A stretch of 64,000 nt of DNA from Mesorhizobium sp. YIM 152430 (GTDB lineage Bacteria; Pseudomonadota; Alphaproteobacteria; Rhizobiales; Rhizobiaceae): the NCBI RefSeq assembly GCF_029210365.1, contig NZ_JARGES010000018.1:62001-126000 (forward strand), in the 5' to 3' direction. The translations under genes were made by a program, and so were the position numbers. Positions 8,290-17,150 of this stretch are shown here, piece after piece; position 1 is the stretch's first letter, and the number at the start of each line of letters is the position of its first letter. Under the pieces are notes generated by a model. That model saw only the letters and a list, made by a program, of their open reading frames with translations, made no database searches and had not been told where the DNA came from.

Positions 8290-8814
8290 ATGCCTGTGGA
8301 AACCTTCAAGGTCGGCGTGCTTGCCCGCTCGCATCCGCCCGCAAGCCGTTGGGCGACGCGCATGTTGCATCCTTTCGGCGTGCTGGCGCTGGTGCCGGAG
8401 ACTGCGCCCGGCACGTTTCTGGGCGAGGAGGACGGTGTCGAAACCTGGTATCTGGGCGCTCACGACCTGACGCTCTATTCGGGCGACACCGGGCACCACC
8501 GCGACAACCTGACCAGCCAGCGGCCCTCGGTATGGGTCGCGCTGAGCGGCGCGGACAAACCCGCGACCGTGCGTGTGCGTCTCGTCACCGCCGACCCCTA
8601 TGAGGGCGGCGGCCTTGCCGACGATCCGGCGCTGGTCGTCGAGGCCGTGCCGATGCCCGATCTGCTGCGCGCGCCGATCGAGGCCTTCATCGCAGCGCAT
8701 CACGTCGAGGAAGTCTTCCGCAAGCGCAAGCGCCAGCCGGTCGATCCCAATGCGGCATTCTCCGCCCGCGCGCCGCGTATCCTTCGCGAGGAAGACAAGT
8801 GGGGCCGCCGATGA
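8290..8814 (+). CDS. DUF3305 family protein
   Basis: A 174-residue protein opening FKVGVLARSHPPASRWA, with an ASRWA-type motif and the internal LYSGDTGHHRDNLTSQRPSVWV segment region (about residues 62-84), as in the DUF3305 family. DUF3305 and DUF3306 are almost always paired next to molybdenum formate dehydrogenase genes in proteobacteria. The C-terminus is basic (FRKRKRQPVDP). No membrane segment is visible. Its stop overlaps the DUF3306 start (ATGA). A role as an assembly partner of the dehydrogenase is plausible from the pairing. Confidence 0.85.
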   Translation: MPVETFKVGVLARSHPPASRWATRMLHPFGVLALVPETAPGTFLGEEDGVETWYLGAHDLTLYSGDTGHHRDNLTSQRPSVWVALSGADKPATVRVRLVTADPYEGGGLADDPALVVEAVPMPDLLRAPIEAFIAAHHVEEVFRKRKRQPVDPNAAFSARAPRILREEDKWGRR

Positions 8815-9461
8815 GCGGATTTCTCGAGCGCTGGTCGCGGAAAAAACGGGCGGCGGACGAGGACGCCGGCAAGGAAGGCCAAACAGACGAGCCGGTTGAG
8901 GTGCTGGCCGCGCCCGAGGAGCCGGCAGGTGAGGAGGACCTGCCGGACGAAGAGGTTCTGAACGCGCTTCCCTCGCTGGACGAAATGACCCTCGACACGA
9001 ACATCACGCCATTCCTGCAACGCGGCGTGCCGCGTGCCATGAAAAACGCGGCGCTGCGCAAGATGTGGTTGCTCGATCCGCGCATCCGAAACCACAAGGA
9101 TTTCGCCGTGGACTACGCGTGGGACTGGAACACCCCTGGCGGTGTGCCCGGCAGCGGCGGAGCGGTCAGCGCCGAGAGCGTGGCGAAGCTCGTCCATACC
9201 CTTTTCAGCGCACCTGCTACGAAAGAGGCGGAGGCCGAAGCTGCGCTGCTACAGGAGCAGCAACCCGAATCCACCGAGCCGGAGCCCGAGGTCGAGGTTA
9301 TGGCCGCGCCGGCCAATCCGCTGCGGCAACCGGCAGAACGGGGCGAATCGTCTGCCGATCGGAAGGAGTTCGCGATCGGACGGTCCGATATCGTCGATCG
9401 CGGCCAGGAAAATGCCGTGCCCGCCACAAGAAGGCGGCACGGCGGGGCGACGCCCGAATAA
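8811..9461 (+). CDS. DUF3306 family protein
   Basis: About 216 residues from the ATG at 8811, which overlaps the DUF3305 stop; a longer start at 8799 is possible but lacks the coupling. The N-terminus (MSGFLERWSRKKRAA) and the central block LPSLDEMTLDTNITPFLQRG, followed by RKMWLLDPRIRNHKDFAVDYAWDWN (about residues 77-101), are the hallmarks of DUF3306. The remainder is low-complexity and rich in Glu, Ala and Pro, and is probably disordered. It closes the accessory run; the TorD-type chaperone follows after a 147-bp gap that may hold a promoter. Confidence 0.85.
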   Translation: MSGFLERWSRKKRAADEDAGKEGQTDEPVEVLAAPEEPAGEEDLPDEEVLNALPSLDEMTLDTNITPFLQRGVPRAMKNAALRKMWLLDPRIRNHKDFAVDYAWDWNTPGGVPGSGGAVSAESVAKLVHTLFSAPATKEAEAEAALLQEQQPESTEPEPEVEVMAAPANPLRQPAERGESSADRKEFAIGRSDIVDRGQENAVPATRRRHGGATPE

Positions 9462-9608
9462 AGACCCCCATGGGCCCCGATGCCGAGAATTTGAGATCAC
9501 GCGGAAAAAACACAGTGTTTTGCCGCTTTCCGCAGGAGGCGTTTTCGGTATACACTTACTAAAAGCGTAGCTTTGCGCTGTTACCCCGCCGGATAGCCAG
9601 GTAAACGG

Positions 9609-10247
9609 ATGCCAGAAGCCAATTCGATCGCAAAAGAGCCATTTCGCAGCGAGGACGATATCCTTCGCAGTCAGCAATATGGTTTTCTTGCGCGAATGCT
9701 GGGCGCGGCGCCATCGGCCGATTTGATTGCGAAAGTATCAGAAATGGAGGGGGACGAGACCCCTCTGGGCCAAGCCTACGGGCACCTCGCACGCAAGGCT
9801 GCGAACACCTCTCCTGCCGCAATAGAACGCGAATATTTCGATCTCTTCATCGGCGTTGGCCGGGGAGAACTGCTGCCCTACGCCTCCTTTTATCTCACGG
9901 GGTTCCTGAACGAGCGTCCGCTGGCCGATCTGCGCGGCGACCTGGCGGTGCTTGGCGTCGTGCGGGTGGAGGACCGGCACGAGCCGGAGGATCACATCGC
10001 GTTTCTGTTCGACGTGATGTCGGGGCTCGCGGTCGGGCGCTTCGATGACGGCGACCTCAACGAACATCTGTTCTATCAGCGGCATCTGGCGCCCTGGGCG
10101 GCGCAGTTCTTCGATGACCTTGCCATCGCCCCCAGCGCGGACTTCTACCGACCGCTGGCCGAGATCGGGCGGGTCTTCATGGATATCGAGGCGCGAGCGT
10201 TCGCTCTGGGGAGTGCAGGGGAGCGGCGCGCAGGTCGGACGGGTTGA
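9609..10247 (+). CDS. TorD/DmsD-family molybdoenzyme chaperone
   Basis: A 212-residue, mostly helical protein of the TorD family. These cytoplasmic chaperones bind the twin-arginine leader of a molybdoenzyme and hold it back until the cofactor is loaded. The family core is visible as EREYFDLFIGVGRGELLPYAS (about residues 73-93) and the EPEDHIAFLFDVM segment with its conserved E-x2-D-H (about 124-129). The gene lies directly upstream of the Tat-leader peptide gene and the catalytic subunit, which also carries a Tat leader, so that subunit is the likely client. Confidence 0.9.
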   Translation: MPEANSIAKEPFRSEDDILRSQQYGFLARMLGAAPSADLIAKVSEMEGDETPLGQAYGHLARKAANTSPAAIEREYFDLFIGVGRGELLPYASFYLTGFLNERPLADLRGDLAVLGVVRVEDRHEPEDHIAFLFDVMSGLAVGRFDDGDLNEHLFYQRHLAPWAAQFFDDLAIAPSADFYRPLAEIGRVFMDIEARAFALGSAGERRAGRTG

Positions 10248-10293
10248 CGCGCAAGCGTCGGGGCCATGCGGTCCAGGCAAACGGGAGGAAGAC

Positions 10294-10509
10294 ATGGCAA
10301 ACAGCGATGATGCACGTCGCATTGGACGACGCGGCTTTTTCGGCACGATGATCGGCGGAGCTTCGGCGGCGGCGGTTGTGGCGGTGGGCGGAGCACGACC
10401 TGCCGAGGCCAGGGAAACGACCGACGAACGCAAGCGCGCCCGGTATCAGGAGACCGAGCACGTCCAAGCCTTCTACCGCACGAACCGTTACTACAAGAAG
10501 GGGGAGTAG
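10294..10509 (+). CDS. Formate dehydrogenase region Tat-leader small protein
   Basis: A 71-residue protein with a strong ribosome site (GGGAGGAA, 10283-10290) in front of its ATG. The first 40 residues form a twin-arginine signal (RRIGRRGFFGTMIGGAS) ending near ARPAEA. The short mature part is charged and Tyr-rich (YQETEHVQAFYRTNRYYKKG). It matches the family known as 'formate dehydrogenase region TAT target', found one gene upstream of the catalytic subunit in many proteobacteria. The role is unknown; it may be a small periplasmic subunit or an export partner. It ends 4 bp before the catalytic subunit start. Confidence 0.88.
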   Translation: MANSDDARRIGRRGFFGTMIGGASAAAVVAVGGARPAEARETTDERKRARYQETEHVQAFYRTNRYYKKGE

Positions 10510-10513
10510 AGCC

Positions 10514-13474
10514 ATGCTGGTCAAGCGCAGAACGGCACAGGCGGCGCATGGCCGCCTCGCGTCCGCGGCAGCGGGCCTCGGCGCCAAGACGATCGATCGC
10601 CGCAGTTTCCTTCGAAATTCGGGCCTGGCGGTCGGCGGCCTCGCTGCGGTGAGCACGTTTGGCGTCGGAATGGCGCGCAAGGCGGAGGCCGGCTTCGTCA
10701 ATGCCTCGCAGCCGATCGAGATCAGGAAGAACATCTGCACCCACTGCTCGGTGGGATGCACGGTGACGGCCGAGGTCCAGAACGGCGTCTGGGTCGGGCA
10801 GGAGCCGACCTGGGCGAGCCCCATCAACCGCGGCACGCATTGCGCCAAGGGCGCGGCGATCCGCGAGATCGTGCATGGCGACCGTCGGCTGAAATATCCG
10901 ATGAAGAAAGAAAACGGCCAGTGGGTCCGCATCTCCTGGGATCAGGCGATCGACGAGATCGGCGACAAGATGCTCGAAATCCGCGATAACAGCGGCGCGG
11001 ATTCGGTCTATCTTCTCGGCTCGGCCAAGTTCTCCAACGAGGGCGCCTATCTGTTCCGCAAGTTCGCGGCCTTCTGGGGCACGAACAATGTCGACCACCA
11101 AGCGCGCATCTGCCATTCGACCACGGTCGCGGGTGTGGCGAATACCTGGGGCTACGGCGCGCAAACCAACAGCTACAACGACATCCGCAACTCCAAGACC
11201 GTGATCTTCATGGGCTCGAACGCGGCCGAGGCGCATCCGGTATCGATGCAGCACGTCCTTTCGGGCAAGGAGCAACAGCGCGCGAACGTCTTCGTGATCG
11301 ATCCGCGTTTCACGCGCACGGCCGCGCACGCGACCGAATATGTGCGGATGCGCTCGGGCACCGACATCGCCATCATCTGGGGCCTGATGTGGCACATCTT
11401 CGAGAACGGCTGGGAGGATGCGGAGTTCATCTCGCAGCGGGTCTACGGGATGGACGCGGTCAGGGCCGAGGTTGCCAAATGGACCCCGGACGAAGTGGAG
11501 CGCGTCACCGGCATTTCCGAGGAGCAGATGCGCCGTGTGGCCGAGACTTTCGCCACCCAGCGTCCCGCGACCTTCATCTGGTGCATGGGCGCCACGCAGC
11601 ACACGGTCGGCACCGCCAATGTCCGCGCCTTCTGCGACCTGCTGCTGGCCACCGGCAATGTCGGACTGAGCGGCGGGGGAGCCAACATCTTCCGCGGCCA
11701 CTGCAACGTGCAGGGCGCGACGGATTTCGGCCTCGATATCGGCAATCTGCCCTGTTACTACGGACTGGCTGCCGGGGCCTGGCGGCACTGGTCCCGCGTC
11801 TGGGACGTGCCTTACGAATATTTCGTGAGCCGCTTCGACGCGGTGCCGGCAAAGGGCGGGCGCAACGCGCGCACGGCTGAGGAGAACATGGCAATCCCCG
11901 GCATCCCCTCCACACGCTGGTTCGACGCGACCATGTACGATGCTGAGGAAATCGACCAACGCGACAACATCAAGGCGATGATCATTTTCGGCCACGGCGG
12001 CAACACGGTGCCCCGTATGGCGGATGCCCAGAAAGGGATGAATGCGCTTGACCTGCTGGTCGTGGCCGATCCGCATCCCACCACCTTCGCCGCGCTGCAT
12101 GACCGGCCCGACAACACCTATCTGCTGCCGATCTCGACCCAGCTCGAATGCGCAGGTTCACGCACCGCTTCGAACCGCTCGCTACAATGGGGCGAGAAGA
12201 TCGTCGAGCCGATCTTCGAATCCGACAACGACTATGCCGTGGTGTATCGCCTGGCCGACAAGCTTGGCTTCAGCGAGGAGATGTTCAAGAACTACGAGAT
12301 GGTTCAGGGCAAGTTCTCGATGGAACCGACCCCCGAGTCGATCCTGCGCGAGATCAACCGGGGCGGCTGGTCCACCGGCTACACCGGCCAGAGCCCGGAA
12401 CGCCTCAAGGCGCATATGGCCAACCAGGACAAGTTCGATCTGGTCACGCTGCGCGCGCCGGCTGACGATCCGGAGGTCGGCGGCGACTATTACGGCCTGC
12501 CCTGGCCATGCTGGGGCACGCCAGAAATGCGCTATCCGGGGACGCATATCCTTTACAACCCGAATATTCCCGTCAAGGACGGCGGCGGCGCATTCCGGCC
12601 CCGCTTCGGACTGGAGCGGGAGGGGGAGACGCTGCTTGCGGAGGGAAGCTGGCCGGTGGATTCGGAAATCCAGGACGGCTACCCCGAGTTCACGATGGCG
12701 GTGCTGAAACGGCTCGGCTGGGACGCGGATCTGACGCCGGAAGAACTCGCCACCATCGAACGGATCGGCGGCGGCGACCCCGAGGCGATCGATGCGGTAA
12801 GCTGGTCGATCGATCTTTCCGGCGGCATCCAGCGTGTGGCGATCGAACATGGCTGCGTGCCTTTCGGCAACGGCAAGGCTCGTGCCATCGCCTGGAACCT
12901 GCCCGACCCGGTTCCGGTGCATCGCGAGCCCATCTATACGCCTCGCCCCGATCTGGTGGCCGACTACCCGACCCTGCCGGACGCGATGCAGTTCCGCGTG
13001 CTGAATGCTGGCCATACGATTCAGCAGGCGGCCGTGGAGCAGGGGCTGGCGCAGCAGTTTCCGATTCTCCTTACCTCGGGGCGGCTGGTCGAATATGAGG
13101 GCGGCGGTGAAGAAACCCGTTCCAACCCGTGGCTGGCGGAGTTGCAGCAGGACATGTTCGTCGAGATCAATCCGGCGGATGCGTCGGCTCGCGGCATCGT
13201 CGACGGTGGCTGGGTCTGGGTGACCGGCCCCGAGGGAGGCAGCAGGGCCCGGGTGAAGGCGCTGGTAACCGAGCGTGTCGCGGCAGGCGTGGCGTTCATG
13301 CCCTTCCACTTCGCCGGCTGGTTCCAGGGCGAAGACCAGCGGGGCAAATATCCCGAAGGGACCGACCCGATCGTTCTGGGCGAGTCCGTGAACGTCATAA
13401 CCACTTACGGCTATGATCCAGTGACAGGTATGCATGAAGGCAAGGCCACGCTTTGCCAGATCGCGGCCGCGTGA
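10514..13474 (+). CDS. Formate dehydrogenase catalytic (alpha) subunit, molybdenum, Tat-exported
   Basis: A 986-residue molybdopterin oxidoreductase that oxidises formate to CO2. A Tat leader (DRRSFLRNSGLAVGG, residues 28-42) directs export. A [4Fe-4S] site is formed by Cys75, Cys78, Cys82 and Cys110, followed by the conserved lysine of CAKGA. The molybdenum ligand is Cys200 in ARICHSTTV, encoded by an ordinary TGC, with His201 next to it, so this is a cysteine rather than selenocysteine enzyme. The C-terminal dinucleotide-binding domain (LTSGRLVEYEGGGEETRSNP region) is complete. With the beta and gamma subunits it would form a membrane-bound respiratory enzyme facing the periplasm, feeding electrons to quinone. 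Confidence 0.95.
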   Translation: MLVKRRTAQAAHGRLASAAAGLGAKTIDRRSFLRNSGLAVGGLAAVSTFGVGMARKAEAGFVNASQPIEIRKNICTHCSVGCTVTAEVQNGVWVGQEPTWASPINRGTHCAKGAAIREIVHGDRRLKYPMKKENGQWVRISWDQAIDEIGDKMLEIRDNSGADSVYLLGSAKFSNEGAYLFRKFAAFWGTNNVDHQARICHSTTVAGVANTWGYGAQTNSYNDIRNSKTVIFMGSNAAEAHPVSMQHVLSGKEQQRANVFVIDPRFTRTAAHATEYVRMRSGTDIAIIWGLMWHIFENGWEDAEFISQRVYGMDAVRAEVAKWTPDEVERVTGISEEQMRRVAETFATQRPATFIWCMGATQHTVGTANVRAFCDLLLATGNVGLSGGGANIFRGHCNVQGATDFGLDIGNLPCYYGLAAGAWRHWSRVWDVPYEYFVSRFDAVPAKGGRNARTAEENMAIPGIPSTRWFDATMYDAEEIDQRDNIKAMIIFGHGGNTVPRMADAQKGMNALDLLVVADPHPTTFAALHDRPDNTYLLPISTQLECAGSRTASNRSLQWGEKIVEPIFESDNDYAVVYRLADKLGFSEEMFKNYEMVQGKFSMEPTPESILREINRGGWSTGYTGQSPERLKAHMANQDKFDLVTLRAPADDPEVGGDYYGLPWPCWGTPEMRYPGTHILYNPNIPVKDGGGAFRPRFGLEREGETLLAEGSWPVDSEIQDGYPEFTMAVLKRLGWDADLTPEELATIERIGGGDPEAIDAVSWSIDLSGGIQRVAIEHGCVPFGNGKARAIAWNLPDPVPVHREPIYTPRPDLVADYPTLPDAMQFRVLNAGHTIQQAAVEQGLAQQFPILLTSGRLVEYEGGGEETRSNPWLAELQQDMFVEINPADASARGIVDGGWVWVTGPEGGSRARVKALVTERVAAGVAFMPFHFAGWFQGEDQRGKYPEGTDPIVLGESVNVITTYGYDPVTGMHEGKATLCQIAAA

Positions 13475-13487
13475 GGGAGGACGGAAT

Positions 13488-14084
13488 ATGGCACGGATGA
13501 AGTTCCTTTGTGACGCGGACCGCTGCATCGAGTGCAACGCCTGCGTGACGGCCTGCAAGAACGAGCATGAAGTTCCCTGGGGCATCAACCGCCGACGGGT
13601 CGTCACCATCAATGACGGCCTGCCGGGAGAACGTTCGGTCTCCATGGCGTGTATGCACTGCACCGACGCGCCCTGCGCCGCGGTCTGCCCGGTAAACTGC
13701 TTCTACACGACGGACGACGGCGTGGTGCTGCACTCCAAGGAAACCTGCATCGGATGCGGCTACTGCTTTTACGCATGTCCGTTCGGAGCACCGCAATATC
13801 CACGGGTCAGCAATTTCGGCACGCGCGGCAAGATGGACAAATGCACCTATTGCTCGGGCGGTCCCGAAGCCGACATGACGCAGGCCGAGTACATCCAGTA
13901 CGGCACCAATCGCCTCGCCGAGGGCAAGCTGCCGCTTTGCGCCGAGATGTGCTCGACCAAGGCGCTTCTGGCCGGTGATGGCGACATCATCGCCGACATA
14001 TATCGCGAGCGGGTGGTGACACGCGGCTACGGTTCGGGCGCCTGGGGCTGGCGTACGGCCTATGGCGAAACGATTCAGGCATGA
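13488..14084 (+). CDS. Formate dehydrogenase iron-sulfur (beta) subunit
   Basis: A 198-residue ferredoxin-like subunit starting at the ATG at 13488, preceded by GGGAGGACGG. Four cysteine groups are seen: CDADRCIECNACVTACKNE, MACMHCTDAPCAAVCP, CIGCGYCFYACPFG and the C-terminal KCTYCSGG...CAEMC set, enough for four [4Fe-4S] clusters. It carries electrons from the catalytic subunit to the cytochrome b subunit. It has no signal sequence of its own, so it is probably exported together with the Tat-tagged alpha subunit. It lacks the long C-terminal membrane anchor of E. coli FdnH. Confidence 0.93.
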   Translation: MARMKFLCDADRCIECNACVTACKNEHEVPWGINRRRVVTINDGLPGERSVSMACMHCTDAPCAAVCPVNCFYTTDDGVVLHSKETCIGCGYCFYACPFGAPQYPRVSNFGTRGKMDKCTYCSGGPEADMTQAEYIQYGTNRLAEGKLPLCAEMCSTKALLAGDGDIIADIYRERVVTRGYGSGAWGWRTAYGETIQA

Positions 14085-14106
14085 GCCGGGCAGGGAGGAT
14101 CGACCG

Positions 14107-15120
14107 ATGACGTCAAGGGCGTTTGCAGCCGCGATGGTTGCGCTGTTCGCCGCTGTTGCACTGCTGTTTTCGGCCATGCCCGAAACAATGGCGCAGCAGG
14201 TGACACCCACCGCTTCCTCGGTGCAGGAGGATGAACTGCTGCGGGCACTGCAAACCGGCGAGAACGTGTCGGGCCGCGTTTCCATTCCGGACAGACAGGC
14301 CGGCGAACTCATAAAGCCCGACAACAAGGGCTGGGCAGACCTCAGTCAGGGCACGCTCCAGACGTTCGCCGTGGGAATTCTCGTGGTGGCGCTGATCGGG
14401 TTGGCGCTGTTCTATTTCATACGCGGCAGGATAGCTCTGGAGGGCGGATTTTCAGGGCGCTCCATCCTTCGCTTCGGATGGTTCGAACGACTCGCCCACT
14501 GGATGCTTGCAAGCACATTCATCGTGCTGGCGCTGACCGGCCTCAATCTCGTGATCGGGCGCGCCGTCATTCTCCCGATCGTCGGCGAGAACGCCTTCGG
14601 CACGCTGTCTTCCTGGGGCAAGATCGCGCACAATTATCTGGCGTGGCCGTTCATGATTTCTCTGGCGATCGTTTTCGTCCTGTGGATCGTGCACAACATT
14701 CCAGGCAGGATCGATCTCGAATGGATCAAGCAGGGCGGCGGTTTTATGAAGAAGGGCGTGCATCCGCCGGCAAAGAAATTCAATGCGGGTCAGAAGATCG
14801 TCTTCTGGTGCGTGGTGCTGGGCGGCGCCGCAATGTCCTATACGGGTGTGATGCTGCTGTTCCCGCATCTCGCGGGAACCGGGGCGGACTGGCAGTTCTA
14901 CCAGGTCGTCCATGCGGTCGTTGCCGGCTTGCTCTCGGCGGTTATCCTGGGACATATCTATATCGGCACGCTCGGTATGGAAGGCGCCTTCGACGCCATG
15001 GGCAAGGGCGAGGTCGACGAGAACTGGGCGGAGCAGCACCATTCGCTATGGGCAAGGGAGGTCAAGTCCGCGGCGGTTTCGCCGGCGAAGAGCGACGAAG
15101 CCATAGCTCCGGCCGAATGA
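14107..15120 (+). CDS. Formate dehydrogenase cytochrome b556 (gamma) subunit
   Basis: A 337-residue integral membrane protein starting at the ATG at 14107 behind AGGGAGGATCG. It opens with a signal-like hydrophobic segment ending near MPETMAQQ, then a periplasmic stretch, then about four membrane helices. Histidines placed for heme b are seen in FERLAHWMLAS, KIAHNYLAW, and the last helices (YQVVHAVVAG, LGHIYIGT). This is the pattern of FdnI/FdoI-type subunits, which pass electrons to quinone. The longer-than-E. coli N-terminus is typical for alphaproteobacterial members. It is the last gene of the dehydrogenase unit. Confidence 0.92.
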   Translation: MTSRAFAAAMVALFAAVALLFSAMPETMAQQVTPTASSVQEDELLRALQTGENVSGRVSIPDRQAGELIKPDNKGWADLSQGTLQTFAVGILVVALIGLALFYFIRGRIALEGGFSGRSILRFGWFERLAHWMLASTFIVLALTGLNLVIGRAVILPIVGENAFGTLSSWGKIAHNYLAWPFMISLAIVFVLWIVHNIPGRIDLEWIKQGGGFMKKGVHPPAKKFNAGQKIVFWCVVLGGAAMSYTGVMLLFPHLAGTGADWQFYQVVHAVVAGLLSAVILGHIYIGTLGMEGAFDAMGKGEVDENWAEQHHSLWAREVKSAAVSPAKSDEAIAPAE

Positions 15121-15230
15121 TCCGACAGCGGCGATCGCCGGTCGCCGCCTTCTCTGCGCGGCCGTCGCGGTCCGGTGCGCCGATCGTGCGCCGGACCTTT
15201 TTCTTCTGACCATCATGAACATCGGACGAA

Positions 15231-16325
15231 ATGGCTGATACCGATCATGGCATAACTGCTGACGCCGTCCGCCAGGCGTTGTCCGACATTGCCCTTCCTG
15301 AAAATGGCACGCTCGCCGGTTCCTCCCGCCTCACCGGCATCACGGTGGAGCCCGGAGGCAGGATCAGCTTTGCCATCACGATAGCGCCGGAGGAGGCCGA
15401 GACTTTCGCCACGATCCGTTCCGCCGCCGAAACAGCGATACGCTCTCTTGCCGGGGCGACGCAGGTGCTCGTTGTGCTGACCGCGGAGCGCGATGCTGCT
15501 GCGACCGCTCCCCGTCCGGCCCCGAAGCCCGAGCCGAAAGCCGCCGGAAAGGCGCCGCTGTTGCCGGATGTCGCGCATGTCGTGGCGGTCGCCTCGGGCA
15601 AGGGGGGGGTCGGCAAGTCCACCACGGCGATCAATATCGCGCTGGGGCTGCGTGCGCTGGGTCTGAAGGTCGGCATCCTGGACGCCGATATCTACGGTCC
15701 TTCGTTGCCGACGCTTCTGGGGCTGCGCGGAAGTCCGCAAGTGGGGCCGGACCGGCGCCTGAAGCCTTTGCAGGCCCATGGTCTCGCGGCCATGTCGATC
15801 GGCTTTCTGGTCGACGAGGAAACCGCGATGGTCTGGCGGGGGCCGATGGTGATGTCGGCCATCACGCAGATGCTGGCCGAGGTCGACTGGGGCACGCTCG
15901 ACGTTCTCATGGTCGACATGCCGCCGGGCACGGGCGATGCGCAACTGGCGATCGCGCAGGGCGTGCCGCTGGCTGGCGCTGTGATCGTCTCCACGCCTCA
16001 GGATCTGGCATTGATCGACGCGCGCCGGGGCATCGCGATGTTCCGCAAGGTCGACGTGCCGATCATCGGATTGATCGAGAACATGGCGCATTTCGTCTGC
16101 CCGGATTGTGGTGCGGGCCACGACATATTCGGCAGCGGCGGTACGGCGGCGGCGGCCGGGCGGCTCGGCGTGCCCTTTCTGGGCGCGATCCCGCTGACGA
16201 TCGAATTGCGGACCGCTTCCGATCTCGGACGGCCGATCACCGCGCTCTCGCCGGACAGTGAACTCGGACTCAAATATCAGGAGCTTGCGACGTCCGTCCT
16301 CAGGCATCTGGAGGGACGGACCTGA
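15231..16325 (+). CDS. Iron-sulfur cluster carrier Mrp/ApbC (P-loop ATPase)
   Basis: A 364-residue protein with an N-terminal MIP18-like domain (residues 1-85), a Pro/Ala linker, and an ATPase domain bearing the deviant Walker A GKGGVGKS (123-130). The cluster-binding CPDC motif is at about 290-293. The DxD and DMPPGTGDAQL motifs of the family are intact. Such proteins bind and transfer [4Fe-4S] clusters in the cytosol. The position just after the dehydrogenase genes, whose products need many clusters, may be meaningful, although mrp is also a general housekeeping gene. Confidence 0.93.
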   Translation: MADTDHGITADAVRQALSDIALPENGTLAGSSRLTGITVEPGGRISFAITIAPEEAETFATIRSAAETAIRSLAGATQVLVVLTAERDAAATAPRPAPKPEPKAAGKAPLLPDVAHVVAVASGKGGVGKSTTAINIALGLRALGLKVGILDADIYGPSLPTLLGLRGSPQVGPDRRLKPLQAHGLAAMSIGFLVDEETAMVWRGPMVMSAITQMLAEVDWGTLDVLMVDMPPGTGDAQLAIAQGVPLAGAVIVSTPQDLALIDARRGIAMFRKVDVPIIGLIENMAHFVCPDCGAGHDIFGSGGTAAAAGRLGVPFLGAIPLTIELRTASDLGRPITALSPDSELGLKYQELATSVLRHLEGRT

Positions 16326-16393
16326 TCGCAAATTCTTGTCGGCATATGGGAAATCTGCGATCCTTGGGCGCAATATGGGTGTGGAGGATCGAA

Positions 16394-16519
16394 ATGAGAG
16401 TGTTTCTGGCAGCAATTGCCACGGCGGTGATCGTCGCTTACGGCGCGTACTTCGTCTTGAGCAACACGTATGAAGTGGCGGCATCGGACGCGTATCGCAC
16501 CACCGGCGTCCGCCTTTAA
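16394..16519 (+). CDS. 41-residue single-span membrane peptide
   Basis: A short frame with a clear ribosome site (GGAGG, 16383-16387, six bases before the ATG). It encodes an N-terminal membrane helix (MRVFLAAIATAVIVAYGAYF, residues 1-20) and a short polar tail ending TTGVRL. I recall similar short peptides with a T/S-x-G-V-R-L ending in other rhizobia, which supports it being real, but no function is known to me. It follows mrp by 68 bp and precedes a long non-coding stretch. Confidence 0.6.
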   Translation: MRVFLAAIATAVIVAYGAYFVLSNTYEVAASDAYRTTGVRL

Positions 16520-16836
16520 ACAGGACGGGAGGAGGCTTCAAGCCTGCCAGGGTGGCCGTGTTCGGAGCGATTTTTCGGGGCTCCTCGGTGTGCCGAAATG
16601 GCTTCCAGAAACGCGGCCTTGGCGCGTGACCTCGGCTCCCACGGTCGACCGCTTGACCGCCTTGCGACAAACGGCGCGATGCGACCATCTACTCAAGGGC
16701 GAATGCCCATGCCTTACCGGCCATGCCGATTGTCCGGTCACGTCTGGACGGTCCAGCGGGGCAAGGCGCCTTTAGAGCGGAGATCGGCATCTTCACCAAT
16801 CCGGTAGACGCCATACATCGCAGAATCGTCAGAAAA
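16520..16836. other. Gene-free stretch between the membrane peptide and tRNA-Ser
   Basis: About 317 bases with no reading frame that looks protein-coding on either strand; the frames that cross it also run through the tRNA or lack any start signal. I saw no strong hairpin with a T-run and no recognisable small RNA. The right-hand part lies immediately downstream of the tRNA gene on the minus strand and may hold its 3' trailer. Confidence 0.4.
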
Positions 16837-16926
16837 TGGCGGAGAGAGAGGGATTCGAACCCTCGAGACGGTTTCCCGCCTACACACTTTCCAGGCGTGC
16901 GCCTTCGACCACTCGGCCACCTCTCC
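16837..16926 (-). tRNA. tRNA-Ser (anticodon GGA)
   Basis: On the minus strand the sequence starts GGAGAGGTGGCCGAGTGG, the class II serine 5' half. The anticodon loop reads CTGGAAA with anticodon GGA, a long variable arm follows, and the T arm is GAGGGTTCGAATCCCTC. The acceptor stem GGAGAGG pairs with TCTCTCC. The discriminator is G and a CCA is encoded at 16839-16837. It decodes UCC/UCU. No integrase or duplicated 3' end is visible beside it. Confidence 0.95.
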
Positions 16927-17150
16927 GGCGTGCCGCTCGGCGCAATGGCGGCGGCACGGCGCTGATCTAGTCGATTGCAGCCGGCTTGTGAAGTCCTTCG
17001 CGCCGGGAAAGAGGACGAAGCGCCCATTTCGTTTGCGCATCCGTCCGGCAACGGGAAACGCCGTCCGCGGCATTGCGCCGGGGAGCGGCTTGGACTAGCT
17101 GCAAGTGTGGCCGCTTCGTCGGTCCCGTCATGCATGATAGAGGATGGCGC

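Noticed and set aside
11080-11130. Possible selenocysteine in the formate dehydrogenase catalytic subunit
   Set aside because: The metal-ligand codon is TGC (Cys200) in frame; there is no UGA and no SECIS-like need.
16837-16926. tRNA-Ser as an integration site
   Set aside because: No integrase gene and no duplicate of the tRNA 3' end was noticed in the flanks.
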